The notes under the pieces are model-generated. The model did not search any database. It had not been told where the DNA came from and saw only the letters and a list, made by a program, of their open reading frames with translations. Positions 21,293-29,812 of a stretch of DNA of 64,000 nt are shown here, piece after piece (positions within the stretch are counted from its first letter, which is position 1; every line of letters begins with the position of its first letter). The stretch is from assembly GCA_963749415.1 (NCBI GenBank), contig CAVVMG010000001.1, forward strand, positions 1,922,001-1,986,000. Reading direction: 5' to 3'. Both the position numbers and the translations under genes were made by a program. Origin of the DNA: JALYNX01 sp963749415. GTDB taxonomy: Bacteria > Actinomycetota > Acidimicrobiia > Spongiisociales > ZC4RG35.

Positions 21293-21990
21293 GCCCGATC
21301 CTCGTCGCCCTCGACGTGCCCGACGCGGCACGGGCACTCGATCTCGCCGAGAGCCTGACTCCGCATGTCGGTGGCTTCAAGGTCGGGCTCGAGCTGCTGA
21401 TGGGTGAAGGGCCGAGGATGATCGAGGAGATCGGTCGCTTCGGTCTTCCGGTTTTTGCCGATGTCAAGCTGCACGACATACCGAACACGGTGGCCGGCGC
21501 CGCCCGCGGTTTGGGCGCGCATGGGGCGAGATGGGTGACAGTTCACGGGTTCGGCGGCGTGGAGATGATCAGGGCCGCCGTGGAGGGCCTTGCCGAGGGC
21601 TCAGATGGCGAAGGCGGAGTACTGGTGGTCACCGTGCTCACCTCCCTCCATGAGGCGATGCTGGGCGCGGTGGGTGTCGATCGGGGCGTGGGCGACCAGG
21701 TCGCCCTGCTCGGAGCTCTGGCTGCCGAAGCCGGAGCCGAGGGTGTCGTCTGCGCGGTGGGTGAGATCGCCCGGGCGAGGACGGCCGCTCCCGGCCTGAT
21801 GGTGGTCACCCCCGGGATCCGGCTGGCGGGGGCGGGCCGGGACGACCAAAAGCGGGCCGACACGCTCGGCGCTGCACTGTCCGCGGGGGCGGACATGGTG
21901 GTCGTGGGCAGAGCCATCACCGGGGCCCCCGACGTGGTCGCGGCCGCCAGGACGATGTCCGAAGAAGCCGCCGATTTCATCGGCGCCTGA
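21286..21990 (+). CDS. pyrF: Orotidine 5'-phosphate decarboxylase
   Basis: Converts OMP to UMP, the last step of the pathway. The 234 residues start at ATG 21286, overlapping the pyrD stop; the next codon GTG 21289 is an alternative. Motifs are VALDVPDAARALDLAE, the catalytic Lys/Asp array FADVKLHDIPNTV at about residues 57-69, and the C-terminal VTPGIR and VVVGRAITGAPD. The short type and DVKLHDIPNTV motif match the E. coli/Bacillus family rather than the mycobacterial long form. Confidence 0.96.
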   Translation: MVSPILVALDVPDAARALDLAESLTPHVGGFKVGLELLMGEGPRMIEEIGRFGLPVFADVKLHDIPNTVAGAARGLGAHGARWVTVHGFGGVEMIRAAVEGLAEGSDGEGGVLVVTVLTSLHEAMLGAVGVDRGVGDQVALLGALAAEAGAEGVVCAVGEIARARTAAPGLMVVTPGIRLAGAGRDDQKRADTLGAALSAGADMVVVGRAITGAPDVVAAARTMSEEAADFIGA

Positions 21991-22046
21991 AGGCGACTTG
22001 CCCGGCCCCGCGTGGCTATGGTCAGAGCACCCGACAGGGAAAGGGA

Positions 22047-22361
22047 ATGCAGCAGCCACCGCAGTTGACCGATGAACAGCGAAGAGCGGCGCTGGCCAAG
22101 GCAGCAGAAGCAAGACGGGTGCGGGCCGAGGTGAAGGAGCTTCTGAAGACAGGCTCTCTTCGGCTCTCCGACCTCGTGGAGCAAGCCGAGACCGACAACA
22201 TCCTGGCCGGCCTCAAGGTAGAGCGGGTCATTGCCTCGATGCCCGGCACCGGGAAGATCAAGGCCAAGCGAATGATGGAATCCTTGGGCATCGCCGACAA
22301 TCGACGGCTCCGGGGTTTGGGGGCGAAGCAGAAAGAGGCCCTCCTAGCCGAGTTCTCTTGA
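22047..22361 (+). CDS. mihF: Integration host factor, actinobacterial type (MihF)
   Basis: Small DNA-binding nucleoid protein specific to Actinomycetota, needed for lambda-like integration in mycobacteria and unrelated to HU/IHF. The 104 residues show an N-terminal basic helix (QRRAALAKAAEARRVRAEVK) and a helix-two-turn-helix core: VIASMPGTGKIKAKRMMESL then NRRLRGLGAKQKEALL. It sits directly before gmk, its typical place in this phylum. A TATGGT hexamer at 22017 may be the -10 of the mihF-gmk-rpoZ-coaBC-metK transcript. Confidence 0.93.
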   Translation: MQQPPQLTDEQRRAALAKAAEARRVRAEVKELLKTGSLRLSDLVEQAETDNILAGLKVERVIASMPGTGKIKAKRMMESLGIADNRRLRGLGAKQKEALLAEFS

Positions 22362-22362
22362 T

Positions 22363-22956
22363 GTGAGCGGGAGGTTGCTCGTGGTCTCGGGGCCTTCCGG
22401 CTCCGGCAAATCGAGCATCGTCCGCGAGTTGCTCGACCGCCTCGACATCGCATTTTCCGTCTCGGCCACCACCCGACTGCCCCGGCCCGGGGAGCGGCAC
22501 GGTGACCACTATGACTTCGTGAGTCTCAGGGACTTCGAGGCGATGATCGACGAAGGCGAGCTCCTGGAGTGGGCCATCTACAACAACCGCTATTACGGCA
22601 CCCCGAAGGCCGGCGTCGATGCCGCCCTGGCCGAGGAGAAGGACATCCTTCTCGAGATCGAGATCCAGGGAGCGCGTCAGGTGCGGGCCAACCGCCCGGA
22701 CGCCCTCATGTTCTTCATCTCACCGCCCTCGCTTCACGAGCTGGAGCAGCGCTTGAGGCGGAGGGGGGATACTTCGGCGACAGATATCGAAGACCGGCTC
22801 GAGATCGCGAAGACCGAGATGGAAGAGGCGTCGGGCCTGTTCGACCACATCGTCGTCAATGATCACCTGGAGAGGGCGGTGGAGGAGATCGAGGGGCTTA
22901 TTACCGGGGAGTCTTCAGGTAACCTGTCCCCCTCCCCGCAAACGAAGGAACAATGA
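22363..22956 (+). CDS. gmk: Guanylate kinase
   Basis: Phosphorylates GMP to GDP. Of 197 residues, the P-loop GPSGSGKSSIV lies at about 8-18, the GMP-binding TTRLPRPGERHGDHY near 39-53, and FEAMIDEGELLEWAIYNNRYYG follows, with the ILLEIEIQGARQVR strand. The start is GTG 22363, one base after the mihF stop. It overlaps rpoZ by 4 bp. The protein is standard over its length. Confidence 0.97.
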   Translation: MSGRLLVVSGPSGSGKSSIVRELLDRLDIAFSVSATTRLPRPGERHGDHYDFVSLRDFEAMIDEGELLEWAIYNNRYYGTPKAGVDAALAEEKDILLEIEIQGARQVRANRPDALMFFISPPSLHELEQRLRRRGDTSATDIEDRLEIAKTEMEEASGLFDHIVVNDHLERAVEEIEGLITGESSGNLSPSPQTKEQ

Positions 22957-23174
22957 AGCTCGAACAAGTGATCGATCAGATCGGGAATCGGTTCGCAACC
23001 GTCGTCGTGTCGGCGCGCCGGGCCCGCCAGATCAACAGCTATTTCCATCAGCTCGGCGTCGGATATGGCGAGTTCGTGCCACCCCAGGTGCACACCTTGA
23101 GCCGCAAGCCGCTGACCATCGCCATGGAGGAGATAGCCGAGGGCAAGGTCTCGGTCGACACCGTCGAGGAGTAG
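22953..23174 (+). CDS. rpoZ: RNA polymerase omega subunit
   Basis: Assembly subunit of RNA polymerase that clamps beta-prime. The 73 residues contain the conserved core RFATVVVSARRARQINSYF and the LSRKPLTIAMEEIAEGKV segment. The start overlaps gmk (ATGA) and coaBC follows ten bases after the stop, the usual gmk-rpoZ-coaBC arrangement. Confidence 0.95.
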   Translation: MKLEQVIDQIGNRFATVVVSARRARQINSYFHQLGVGYGEFVPPQVHTLSRKPLTIAMEEIAEGKVSVDTVEE

Positions 23175-23184
23175 AGGCCTCCAC

Positions 23185-24363
23185 ATGCTCAGCCGGAGGC
23201 AGATCGTCCTCTGTGTCACCGGAGGGGTCGCCGCATACAAGTCCGCATACCTGGCACGCCGCCTGGTCGATGCCGGAGCCGAGGTTCGGGTCGTCCTCTC
23301 CGAGTCGGCCACCGAGTTCATCGGTCCGCAGACCTTCTCCGCGATCACCGGACACCATCCGGTATTGACACTGTTCGACGACGAATCGGTGTCGCCGCAC
23401 ACCGAGCTCGCCCGCTGGGCTGACCTCGTGATCGTCGCCCCCGCCACGGCCGCGACGCTGGGCCGCTTGGCAGCGGGCATCTCCTCCGATGCAGTGAGTG
23501 CGACCCTGCTGGCCACTCAGGCCCCGGTCCTGCTCGCTCCCGCCATGCACACCGAGATGTGGGAGCACCCGGCGACGCGGCGCAACATCGATGTCCTCCG
23601 CGCCGATGGTCATCACATCGTCGGGCCGGAGACCGGGGCGCTGGCCGGTGGTGACATCGGTGTGGGGCGAGTCGCAGAGCCCGAGGAGATCGTGGACATG
23701 GCCGGCGCGTTGCTCGGCGGCGAGGGGAGGGGCCGTGCGGTGTTGGTGACCGCGGGGGGGACACGGGAGCCGATCGACCCCGTGCGATTCGTCGGGAATC
23801 GCTCGTCGGGGAAGATGGGCCACGCGGTGGCCGAAGAGGCGGCGCGTCGCGGTTACGACGTGACCCTGGTGACCACTGCCGATATCCCCGTCCATCCTGC
23901 GGTGAAGTCGGTCAAGGTCGAGACCGCCGCCGAGATGTTGGACGCAGTGAGCGGGGTCGATGCCGAAATCGCCGTGATGGCTGCCGCAGTAGCCGACTTC
24001 AGGCCGGAATCTGCTCAGGATTCGAAGATTGCCCGCTCCGAAGGGCTGGCTTCGATCGACCTGGCTCCAACGCCAGACATCCTCGCGAGCGTGGTCGACC
24101 GCGACGATCGGCCATACACGGTGGGTTTCGCCGCCGAAACCGGGGGAGTGGAGCGCGCCATCGAGAAAGCGAGGCGGAAGAAGGTCGACCTGTTGGTCTA
24201 CAACGACGTCAGCGAGCCCGGATCCGGCTTCGGCACCGACACCAACCGGGTCGTCATCATCTCCGGGGACGGCGCAACCACCGAGTTGCCGCTTCTCACC
24301 AAGCGTGAAGTGGCCGAGAGACTCTGGGACCGCATCGGCGATGATGTCACCGGGCGGGATTAA
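23185..24363 (+). CDS. coaBC: Bifunctional phosphopantothenoylcysteine decarboxylase / phosphopantothenate-cysteine ligase
   Basis: Carries out the second and third steps of coenzyme A synthesis. The N-terminal CoaC flavoprotein half (about residues 1-180) has LCVTGGVAAYKSAYLARRL, the flavin-binding VVAPATAATLGRLAAG and the substrate motif PAMHTEMWEHPATRRN. The C-terminal CoaB half begins near VLVTAGGTREPIDPVRF with GNRSSGKMG and ends with the nucleotide-binding NDVSEPGSGFGTDTNRV. The 392-residue length is typical of the fused form. Confidence 0.96.
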   Translation: MLSRRQIVLCVTGGVAAYKSAYLARRLVDAGAEVRVVLSESATEFIGPQTFSAITGHHPVLTLFDDESVSPHTELARWADLVIVAPATAATLGRLAAGISSDAVSATLLATQAPVLLAPAMHTEMWEHPATRRNIDVLRADGHHIVGPETGALAGGDIGVGRVAEPEEIVDMAGALLGGEGRGRAVLVTAGGTREPIDPVRFVGNRSSGKMGHAVAEEAARRGYDVTLVTTADIPVHPAVKSVKVETAAEMLDAVSGVDAEIAVMAAAVADFRPESAQDSKIARSEGLASIDLAPTPDILASVVDRDDRPYTVGFAAETGGVERAIEKARRKKVDLLVYNDVSEPGSGFGTDTNRVVIISGDGATTELPLLTKREVAERLWDRIGDDVTGRD

Positions 24364-24376
24364 CCTCTCGGACTCC

Positions 24377-25516
24377 ATGAACCGCTGGTACTTCACATCT
24401 GAGTCGGTTACGGAAGGGCATCCCGACAAGGTCGCCGACGCCATCTCCGACTCGGTCCTCGATGCCGCCCTGGCCAGCAGCCCGGAAGCCAGGGTCGCCT
24501 GTGAGGTGTTCGTGACCACCGGTTTCGCGGTGGTGGGCGGCGAGATCACCGCTGGCGGCGCCATCGACGTCGAGGGCATCGTGCGGGACACCGTCGGCCG
24601 AATCGGCTACGACGGGTTCGACCCCGACTTCTCGGCGGACAGCCTCGAAATCGAGAACCGGGTCCACGAGCAGAGTGCCGATATCGCAGCCGGTGTCGAC
24701 CGCGACCTGGGCGCCGGGGACCAAGGCCTGATGTTCGGGTTCGCTGTCGACGAGACCGACGAGCTGATGCCGCTCCCCATCCAACTCGCCCACCGGCTGG
24801 CGGAACGGCTCTCGGAGGTGAGGCGCACCGGAAAGCTGGACTATTTGAGGCCGGATGGCAAGACCCAGGTCATGGTCCGTTACGAGGGGAGCCGACCCGT
24901 CGCTGTCGAGAAAGTGCTGATCTCGGCTCATCATGCGCCCGACAAGGACCAGGACGAGATGAAGGAGGAGGTGTTCAACACGGTCGTCGCCGCCGTGGTC
25001 CCCGAGGAGATGCTCGACCCGGCTCCTGAGTTCATCTTCAACCCGTCGGGGAGATTCGTCATCGGCGGACCTGTTGCTGACACCGGGCTCACCGGTCGCA
25101 AGATCATCGTCGACACCTACGGTGGATACGCCAGGCACGGAGGGGGCGCCTTCTCGGGGAAGGACGCGACCAAGGTCGACCGCTCCGCGGCGTACGCCGC
25201 GCGGTGGGCGGCCAAGAACCTGGTTGCGGCGGGTGTGGCCCATAAGTTGGAGATCCAGCTCTCATACGCGATCGGCCGGGCGGAGCCTTTCTCGATCCAT
25301 GTCGAGTCTTTCGGGACCGCGCAGATCGACCCCTCTCGGATCGAGGCCCTCGTCGGCGAAGTGTTCGACTTCCGGCCCGCGGTTGTCATCTCTCGGCTCG
25401 AGCTGACCAAGCCTGTCTTTGCCCAGACCGCGGCCTACGGCCATTTTGGCCGCCCCGGGTTCACATGGGAGCGCCTGGACAAGGTCGAGGAGATAAGAGC
25501 GGCGGCCGGTCTCTGA
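24377..25516 (+). CDS. metK: S-adenosylmethionine synthase
   Basis: Makes SAM from methionine and ATP. The 379 residues start at ATG 24377 (MNRWYFTSESVTEGHPDKVAD); the frame is open further upstream inside coaBC but without homology. Motifs are GHPDKVADAISDSVLDA, the GAGDQGLMFGFAVDET hexapeptide region, and GGGAFSGKDATKVDRSAAYAAR, the P-loop-like segment. It lies 13 bp after coaBC and overlaps the likely priA start. Confidence 0.97.
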   Translation: MNRWYFTSESVTEGHPDKVADAISDSVLDAALASSPEARVACEVFVTTGFAVVGGEITAGGAIDVEGIVRDTVGRIGYDGFDPDFSADSLEIENRVHEQSADIAAGVDRDLGAGDQGLMFGFAVDETDELMPLPIQLAHRLAERLSEVRRTGKLDYLRPDGKTQVMVRYEGSRPVAVEKVLISAHHAPDKDQDEMKEEVFNTVVAAVVPEEMLDPAPEFIFNPSGRFVIGGPVADTGLTGRKIIVDTYGGYARHGGGAFSGKDATKVDRSAAYAARWAAKNLVAAGVAHKLEIQLSYAIGRAEPFSIHVESFGTAQIDPSRIEALVGEVFDFRPAVVISRLELTKPVFAQTAAYGHFGRPGFTWERLDKVEEIRAAAGL

Positions 25517-27285
25517 GTCGACCTGCGGCCCGGGTCGTCCCCGACGTCCCGACCTTTGCTGTAGACAACGGGTTTTGGTACTCGGTCCCCCCTCATCTGG
25601 AGCCGCTGGTCGATGTCGGCTCCATCGTCCGGATCCCCCTCGGCGGGCGCAAGACCAGGGGCTTCGTCGTCGAATTGGGCGCTGATCGCCCCGGTCCCCT
25701 CAAAGACATCGCGGCAGTCTCGGGAAGCAGCGCGATCTACGACAGACAACTGTTGCGCTCCCTGGAATGGGCCGCCAACCACTATGTCGCACCCTTGTCT
25801 GTGGTGTTGGAGCGCGCCGCGCCGCCCAATCTCCCCCGAGTGCGTGCTGGGGAAAACGAGGAGGTCAGGCACTCCGCACCGTCTACCCATCCCCTGCGCG
25901 GAATCGCCACCGACGCCGCAAGTGGCAAGAGACGGCCAGTGTCGGCGATCGTCACCGGGTCGCGATCGGATTGGCAGGCGGCAGTGGCCCCGGTGGTGGA
26001 GGCTGGCCGCTCGGCGATGGTGGTGCTCGCCACGGCTGCCGAGGTCGAGGCCCAGGTCGAAGCCGCCGTCTCGATCTACGGGACGCGGGTGACGGCTGTC
26101 GGGGGAGATGTCGCCTCCGACCTGACCCGGGCCTGGGAGGCGGCGCAAGCCCCCGGGCGCCTGCTGATCGGGACCCCACGCATCGCTGCCTGGCAGGTAG
26201 CCGGTCTGGCCCTGGCGTTGGTGATCGAAGAGGGGCGGCGGGCCATGAAGGACCGGCAGACGCCAACGCTCCACGTCAGAGACATGCTGCTGACCCGGGC
26301 AAGGGTGGAGGGCTTCTCCCTCGTGTTCATGGGGCCAACTCCCTCGCTCGAAGTCCTCGCCGCCGGCGCAGAGCTCACACGGGTCGGTGCCCGCGCCTGG
26401 CCTCATGTCGAAGTCGTCGACCGATCCGACGATCCGCCCGGCTCGGGGTTCCTCTCCGAGAAGGCAATCCACGCCCTACGGGCAGTCTCCTCGGACGGGG
26501 GGAGGTCGATCGTGTTCACCCATCGCCGTCTCGATGAGGCGTCCTCTCGATGCACCAACTGCCGCCGGGTGCGGGTCTGCGGTGTCTGCGGGTCGAGGCT
26601 GGGCCGGGTCGAGTCCTGCCGCCGTTGTGGCGCGGCGGCCGGCCCCTGTGCCTCATGTGGCTCGAGGAGCTTCGAGGACATGGGCTCGATCCCTGACCGG
26701 GTGGCGGGCGAGATCAATAAACGGGTCGGAACGTCGATCGCGGCGATCACTCCCACCTCTCTTCCGGTGATCGTTGGCACGGAGCGCGACCTCGCCGGCC
26801 TGAGCGGCATGACCCTTGCAGTCGCCTCGGATGTCGACGGTTTGATGCTCGGCCACGACTATCGAGCCGGGGAGGAGGCGATGCGGATGATGGCCCGGCT
26901 CGGCAACACCCTCGGCCCTGGGCCCGGGCGGCGAATGATGCTGCAGACGTCGCTCCCCGGATCAGCCCTGGTCTCGGCGTTGCGCCGGGGTGATCCGGTT
27001 GGCTACCTGGAGGGGCTGCTTTCGGAGCGCGCCCGGCTCGGCTTGCCACCCGCGTCGGAGATGATTGCCATCGAGCTCAGGGGTGATGTCTCCGCGGTCG
27101 ACGCCGACGCCGAGATCAAGGGCCTGGGTGTGGTCGTGCTCGGCCCCGCCGTCGGGCCGGGGAAGGCGCGTTGGCTGCTCCAGGGGAGCCTGGGGCCGGC
27201 GCGCATCGGTCTTCGGCGGCTGGCCCATTCCTGGCGGGAGCGGGGACTGACTGTGCGGATCGACGCCGACCCGATCGACCTCTAG
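25465..27285 (+). CDS. priA: Primosomal protein N' (PriA), helicase-inactive actinobacterial form
   Basis: Homologue of the replication restart helicase. The first ~110 residues match the 3'-DNA-binding and winged-helix domains (FWYSVPPHLEPLVDVGSIVRIPLGGRKTRGFVV). Where PriA normally has a Walker A GxTGSGKT, this protein reads IVTGSRSDW, and the DEAH box is replaced by VIEEGRRAMKD, so ATPase activity is not expected. The zinc region keeps four CxxC-like pairs (CTNC, CGVC, CRRC, CASC). Only ATG 25465 is available as a start, 52 bp inside metK; homology begins near 25540. Degenerate PriA of this kind is usual in actinobacteria. Confidence 0.88.
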   Translation: MGAPGQGRGDKSGGRSLSRPAARVVPDVPTFAVDNGFWYSVPPHLEPLVDVGSIVRIPLGGRKTRGFVVELGADRPGPLKDIAAVSGSSAIYDRQLLRSLEWAANHYVAPLSVVLERAAPPNLPRVRAGENEEVRHSAPSTHPLRGIATDAASGKRRPVSAIVTGSRSDWQAAVAPVVEAGRSAMVVLATAAEVEAQVEAAVSIYGTRVTAVGGDVASDLTRAWEAAQAPGRLLIGTPRIAAWQVAGLALALVIEEGRRAMKDRQTPTLHVRDMLLTRARVEGFSLVFMGPTPSLEVLAAGAELTRVGARAWPHVEVVDRSDDPPGSGFLSEKAIHALRAVSSDGGRSIVFTHRRLDEASSRCTNCRRVRVCGVCGSRLGRVESCRRCGAAAGPCASCGSRSFEDMGSIPDRVAGEINKRVGTSIAAITPTSLPVIVGTERDLAGLSGMTLAVASDVDGLMLGHDYRAGEEAMRMMARLGNTLGPGPGRRMMLQTSLPGSALVSALRRGDPVGYLEGLLSERARLGLPPASEMIAIELRGDVSAVDADAEIKGLGVVVLGPAVGPGKARWLLQGSLGPARIGLRRLAHSWRERGLTVRIDADPIDL

Positions 27286-27289
27286 CCGG

Positions 27290-28039
27290 TCAGGCCGAGC
27301 GGCCCGGCAGCAACTTGAGGGCACGTGGGAGCGCTAGCCGGTGCGCCGAGAGGAGGCGCTCATCGGCAAGGAGCTCGCCGGTCTGACCATCGGCCACGAT
27401 GCGTCCCCGGTCGATGATCACCGCCCGCGGGCATAGCTCCAAGGCGTAGAGGAGGTCGTGGGTCACTATGAGCTGGGTGATGTCCAGCCCGAGCAGCGCC
27501 TGGGTCAGGTCCTGGCGGCTCGCCGGGTCGAGGTTCGATGTCGGCTCGTCGAGGACCAGTATCTCCGGCTCCATGGCCATGACCCCGGCTATCGACACCC
27601 GCCGCTTCTGGCCGAACGAGAGATGGTTAGGAGCGCGCTCGGCGAGATCGGTGACCTCCAACGACAAGAGCGCATCAGCGACTCGCTGCTCCAGGTCGGG
27701 GCCGGTGAGACCCAGGTTGCGCGGTCCGAACTCGACGTCTTCACGCACCGTGGGCATGAAGAGCTGGTCATCGGGATCCTGGAAGACCAGGCCGACCCGC
27801 CGCCGGATCTCCAGCAAATTGGAGGGGCTGACCGAGAGGCCTGACACCATGACCGACCCGGCCTGGGGGAGATGGATCCCGTTCATGTGGAGGAGCAGCG
27901 TTGTCTTCCCGGCTCCGTTCGGGCCGAGGAGTGCCACCCTCTCTCCCCGGTGGATATGGAGGTCGACGTCGGTGAGAGCGTTCGTGCCGTCGGGATAGTC
28001 GAAGGACAGCCCCCGGATCTCGACAACGGGGTCACTCAT
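27290..28039 (-). CDS. cbiO: Energy-coupling factor ABC transporter ATP-binding protein (CbiO/NikO type)
   Basis: Cytoplasmic ATPase of a nickel/cobalt ECF importer. The 249 residues carry Walker A GPNGAGKTTLL at about 39-49, a Q-loop in GLVFQDPDDQLF, signature LSFGQKRRVSIAG, Walker B ILVLDEPTSNLD and the switch His in LIVTHDLLYA. It is the last gene of the minus-strand fur-cbiM-PDGLE-cbiQ-cbiO block and overlaps cbiQ by 4 bp. Its end converges on priA. Confidence 0.93.
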   Translation of the reverse strand: MSDPVVEIRGLSFDYPDGTNALTDVDLHIHRGERVALLGPNGAGKTTLLLHMNGIHLPQAGSVMVSGLSVSPSNLLEIRRRVGLVFQDPDDQLFMPTVREDVEFGPRNLGLTGPDLEQRVADALLSLEVTDLAERAPNHLSFGQKRRVSIAGVMAMEPEILVLDEPTSNLDPASRQDLTQALLGLDITQLIVTHDLLYALELCPRAVIIDRGRIVADGQTGELLADERLLSAHRLALPRALKLLPGRSA

Positions 28040-28800
28040 GTCATCACCATCGCAGTCAGCGCAACGGTCCAGGCCAGCAATGATGGAGCCAGTCCCAGGA
28101 TCCAGTCGTTCCTCGTGGCTTCGATTCGATCCGATCCCGGCATGTGTCCCGCGTAACCGCGCGACTCCATCGCCAGGTACACCCTTTCCCCCCGCTCATA
28201 GGTCCGGATGAACATCGATCCGAACGCCTTCCCGTAGGGGGCCCAGTTCCTCACGCCGTCGGCTTGGTGGCCACGGGAGGCCAGGGCAAGCCTCATCCGG
28301 CTCAGGTCTCCGACGATCACGTCCAGGTACCGGACCATGAAGCCCAGGATCGAAGTCACCAAAGCCGGAACTCTGAGCGCCCCCAATCCACGCAGGACAT
28401 CTGCGACTTCGGTTGTGGCCCCGAGGATGATCGCCGTGAGCAGACCGAGGAGGGACTTGGCCAACAGGTTCCACATATCCCACAGCCCGGCCTGACTGAG
28501 CGAGATGCCGAGGACCTCGACGCGGGGACCGGCGCCCACGATGGGGAAGAGCAGGGCGAGGACGACGAACGGGATGGCCACCATCATCCGGGACAACAGG
28601 TAAGGCAACGGGATCCTGGCCAGCGCGGCCAGCGATCCGAGTATGAAGGCGTAGGCGGCGAAGGCCCAGATTTGCTCTCGTGGAGTGCTTACGACCGCGA
28701 ACACCAAGAGGAAGGCGCACGCGATCTTGATTTGCGGCGCCAGTGAGTGAAGCGGGGAATCGGCGTGCACGAAGAGGGCGTGCCCGTGCGCCCCGCTCAC
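28036..28800 (-). CDS. cbiQ: Energy-coupling factor transmembrane protein (CbiQ/NikQ)
   Basis: Transmembrane T component linking the metal-binding CbiM to the ATPase. The 254 residues have several hydrophobic segments (IACAFLLVFAVVS, FAAYAFILGSLAAL, MVAIPFVVLALLF, LLGLLTAIILG) and the coupling motif region MRLALASRGHQ followed by a second Ala-Arg-Gly type motif in AMESRGYAGHMPG, which contacts CbiO. It begins with a GTG-type start overlapping the upstream PDGLE gene and ends overlapping cbiO. Confidence 0.9.
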   Translation of the reverse strand: MSGAHGHALFVHADSPLHSLAPQIKIACAFLLVFAVVSTPREQIWAFAAYAFILGSLAALARIPLPYLLSRMMVAIPFVVLALLFPIVGAGPRVEVLGISLSQAGLWDMWNLLAKSLLGLLTAIILGATTEVADVLRGLGALRVPALVTSILGFMVRYLDVIVGDLSRMRLALASRGHQADGVRNWAPYGKAFGSMFIRTYERGERVYLAMESRGYAGHMPGSDRIEATRNDWILGLAPSLLAWTVALTAMVMT

Positions 28801-29090
28801 CGGTCCGGGTCGTCCTTCGCCTTGGCCAGGGAGAAGACCAGGTATCCGAGCCCCAAAGTGGCCAGGACGCCGACGATGCCGGCGATGGCGAGGCGTCCCC
28901 GGCTGTCACCGCCATACTCGGCGAGCGGTGTGTCAGAGAGAGCATGATCATCAGCTGTCTCCAGGAACCCTTGCTGCTCGGCGACGAACTCCAGGCCATC
29001 GGGCTCGCCCGAGGCCAGTTGGGAAACGGCGCCGGCGATGATCAGCGTCACCCCCAACCCGACCAGGAAGAAAGTCATCCCCTTCTTCAC
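28797..29090 (-). CDS. PDGLE domain protein, CbiN-like small transporter component
   Basis: A 97-residue membrane protein with two hydrophobic helices (FFLVGLGVTLIIAGAVSQLA near the start and a second at IAGIVGVLATLGLGYLVFSL). Between them is the diagnostic PDGLE motif (GEPDGLEFVAEQQGF). The GTG at 29090, overlapping the cbiM stop (GTGA), gives this short protein; the open frame further upstream is antisense to nothing conserved. PDGLE proteins accompany or are fused to CbiM and replace CbiN in cobalt/nickel ECF importers. Confidence 0.87.
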   Translation of the reverse strand: MKKGMTFFLVGLGVTLIIAGAVSQLASGEPDGLEFVAEQQGFLETADDHALSDTPLAEYGGDSRGRLAIAGIVGVLATLGLGYLVFSLAKAKDDPDR

Positions 29091-29764
29091 GGAATCAACA
29101 CCTCCGAGCGGGCACCGCCGAATGTCGGAGATCCGTAGACCAAATCGGGTCGAGATCGCATGACGGCGGTTATGACGAAGAAGGTGATCACCGCCTCGCC
29201 GATCCCGATGAGGACATGTGTGCCGAGCATTGCCCAGAAGACCGAGCCAACGGACACGCTCTCCAGGGTCCCACCGAGGGCGAACTCGACAACGAACCCG
29301 AGGGCGGCCAGCGGGACGGAGATCAGGGCGGCCACCGCGCCAATTGCGGGCACGCGCTCCTTCCTCGATCCGGCCATCCTGAAGAGGCCCCGGAAGATGA
29401 GATACCCGCCGACGGCACCGATCAGCGCCATGTTCACGATGTTGAGGCCGAGAGCGGTCAGTCCGCCGTCGGCCATCATCGCCTGCACCACGAGGACGAG
29501 GGAAATGACGATGTAGCCCGCCCAAGGCCCGACCAGGACCGCGGCGAGCACTCCACCCAACAGGTGCCCGCTCAACCCGGGCAGCACCGGGAAGTTGACC
29601 AATTGAGCGGCGAAGACGAACGCGGCCACCAGCGCTGCCATCGGGACCAGGCGGTCGCTGAGATAGGTCCGCGTCCGGCGCAGGGCGACGCCGAACCCGC
29701 CGATCGCGGTGACGCCGGCGACGGCAGACACCCCGGGGCCGATGAACCCGTCAGGTATGTGCAC
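29087..29764 (-). CDS. cbiM: Cobalt/nickel ECF transporter substrate-binding membrane protein CbiM
   Basis: Substrate-specific S component. The N-terminus MHIPDGFIGPGVSAVAG is diagnostic: the invariant Met-His forms part of the metal site after translation. The 225 residues have about six to seven membrane segments, with LPGLSGHLLGGVLAAVLVGPWAGY and the QAMMADGGLTALGLNIVNMALIG segment typical of CbiM. Nickel and cobalt cannot be separated by sequence alone. It follows the Fur-family gene by 48 bp, which hold a -10-like element and a Nur-like operator. Confidence 0.93.
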   Translation of the reverse strand: MHIPDGFIGPGVSAVAGVTAIGGFGVALRRTRTYLSDRLVPMAALVAAFVFAAQLVNFPVLPGLSGHLLGGVLAAVLVGPWAGYIVISLVLVVQAMMADGGLTALGLNIVNMALIGAVGGYLIFRGLFRMAGSRKERVPAIGAVAALISVPLAALGFVVEFALGGTLESVSVGSVFWAMLGTHVLIGIGEAVITFFVITAVMRSRPDLVYGSPTFGGARSEVLIP

Positions 29765-29777
29765 TTCAGAGCCCTTC

Positions 29778-29805
29778 TTGCGAAGTACTTGCAGTAAGAA
29801 ATATA
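29778..29805 (-). promoter_or_regulatory. Candidate Nur-like operator and -10 element upstream of cbiM
   Basis: On the plus strand 29778-29794 reads TTGCGA-N5-TTGCAG, one mismatch per half from the Streptomyces Nur box TTGCAA-N5-TTGCAA. On the minus strand a -10-like TATATT (29805-29800) lies just upstream, so the predicted transcription start falls inside the box and binding would block initiation. No good -35 is visible. Confidence 0.5.
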
Positions 29806-29812
29806 GCCCCGA

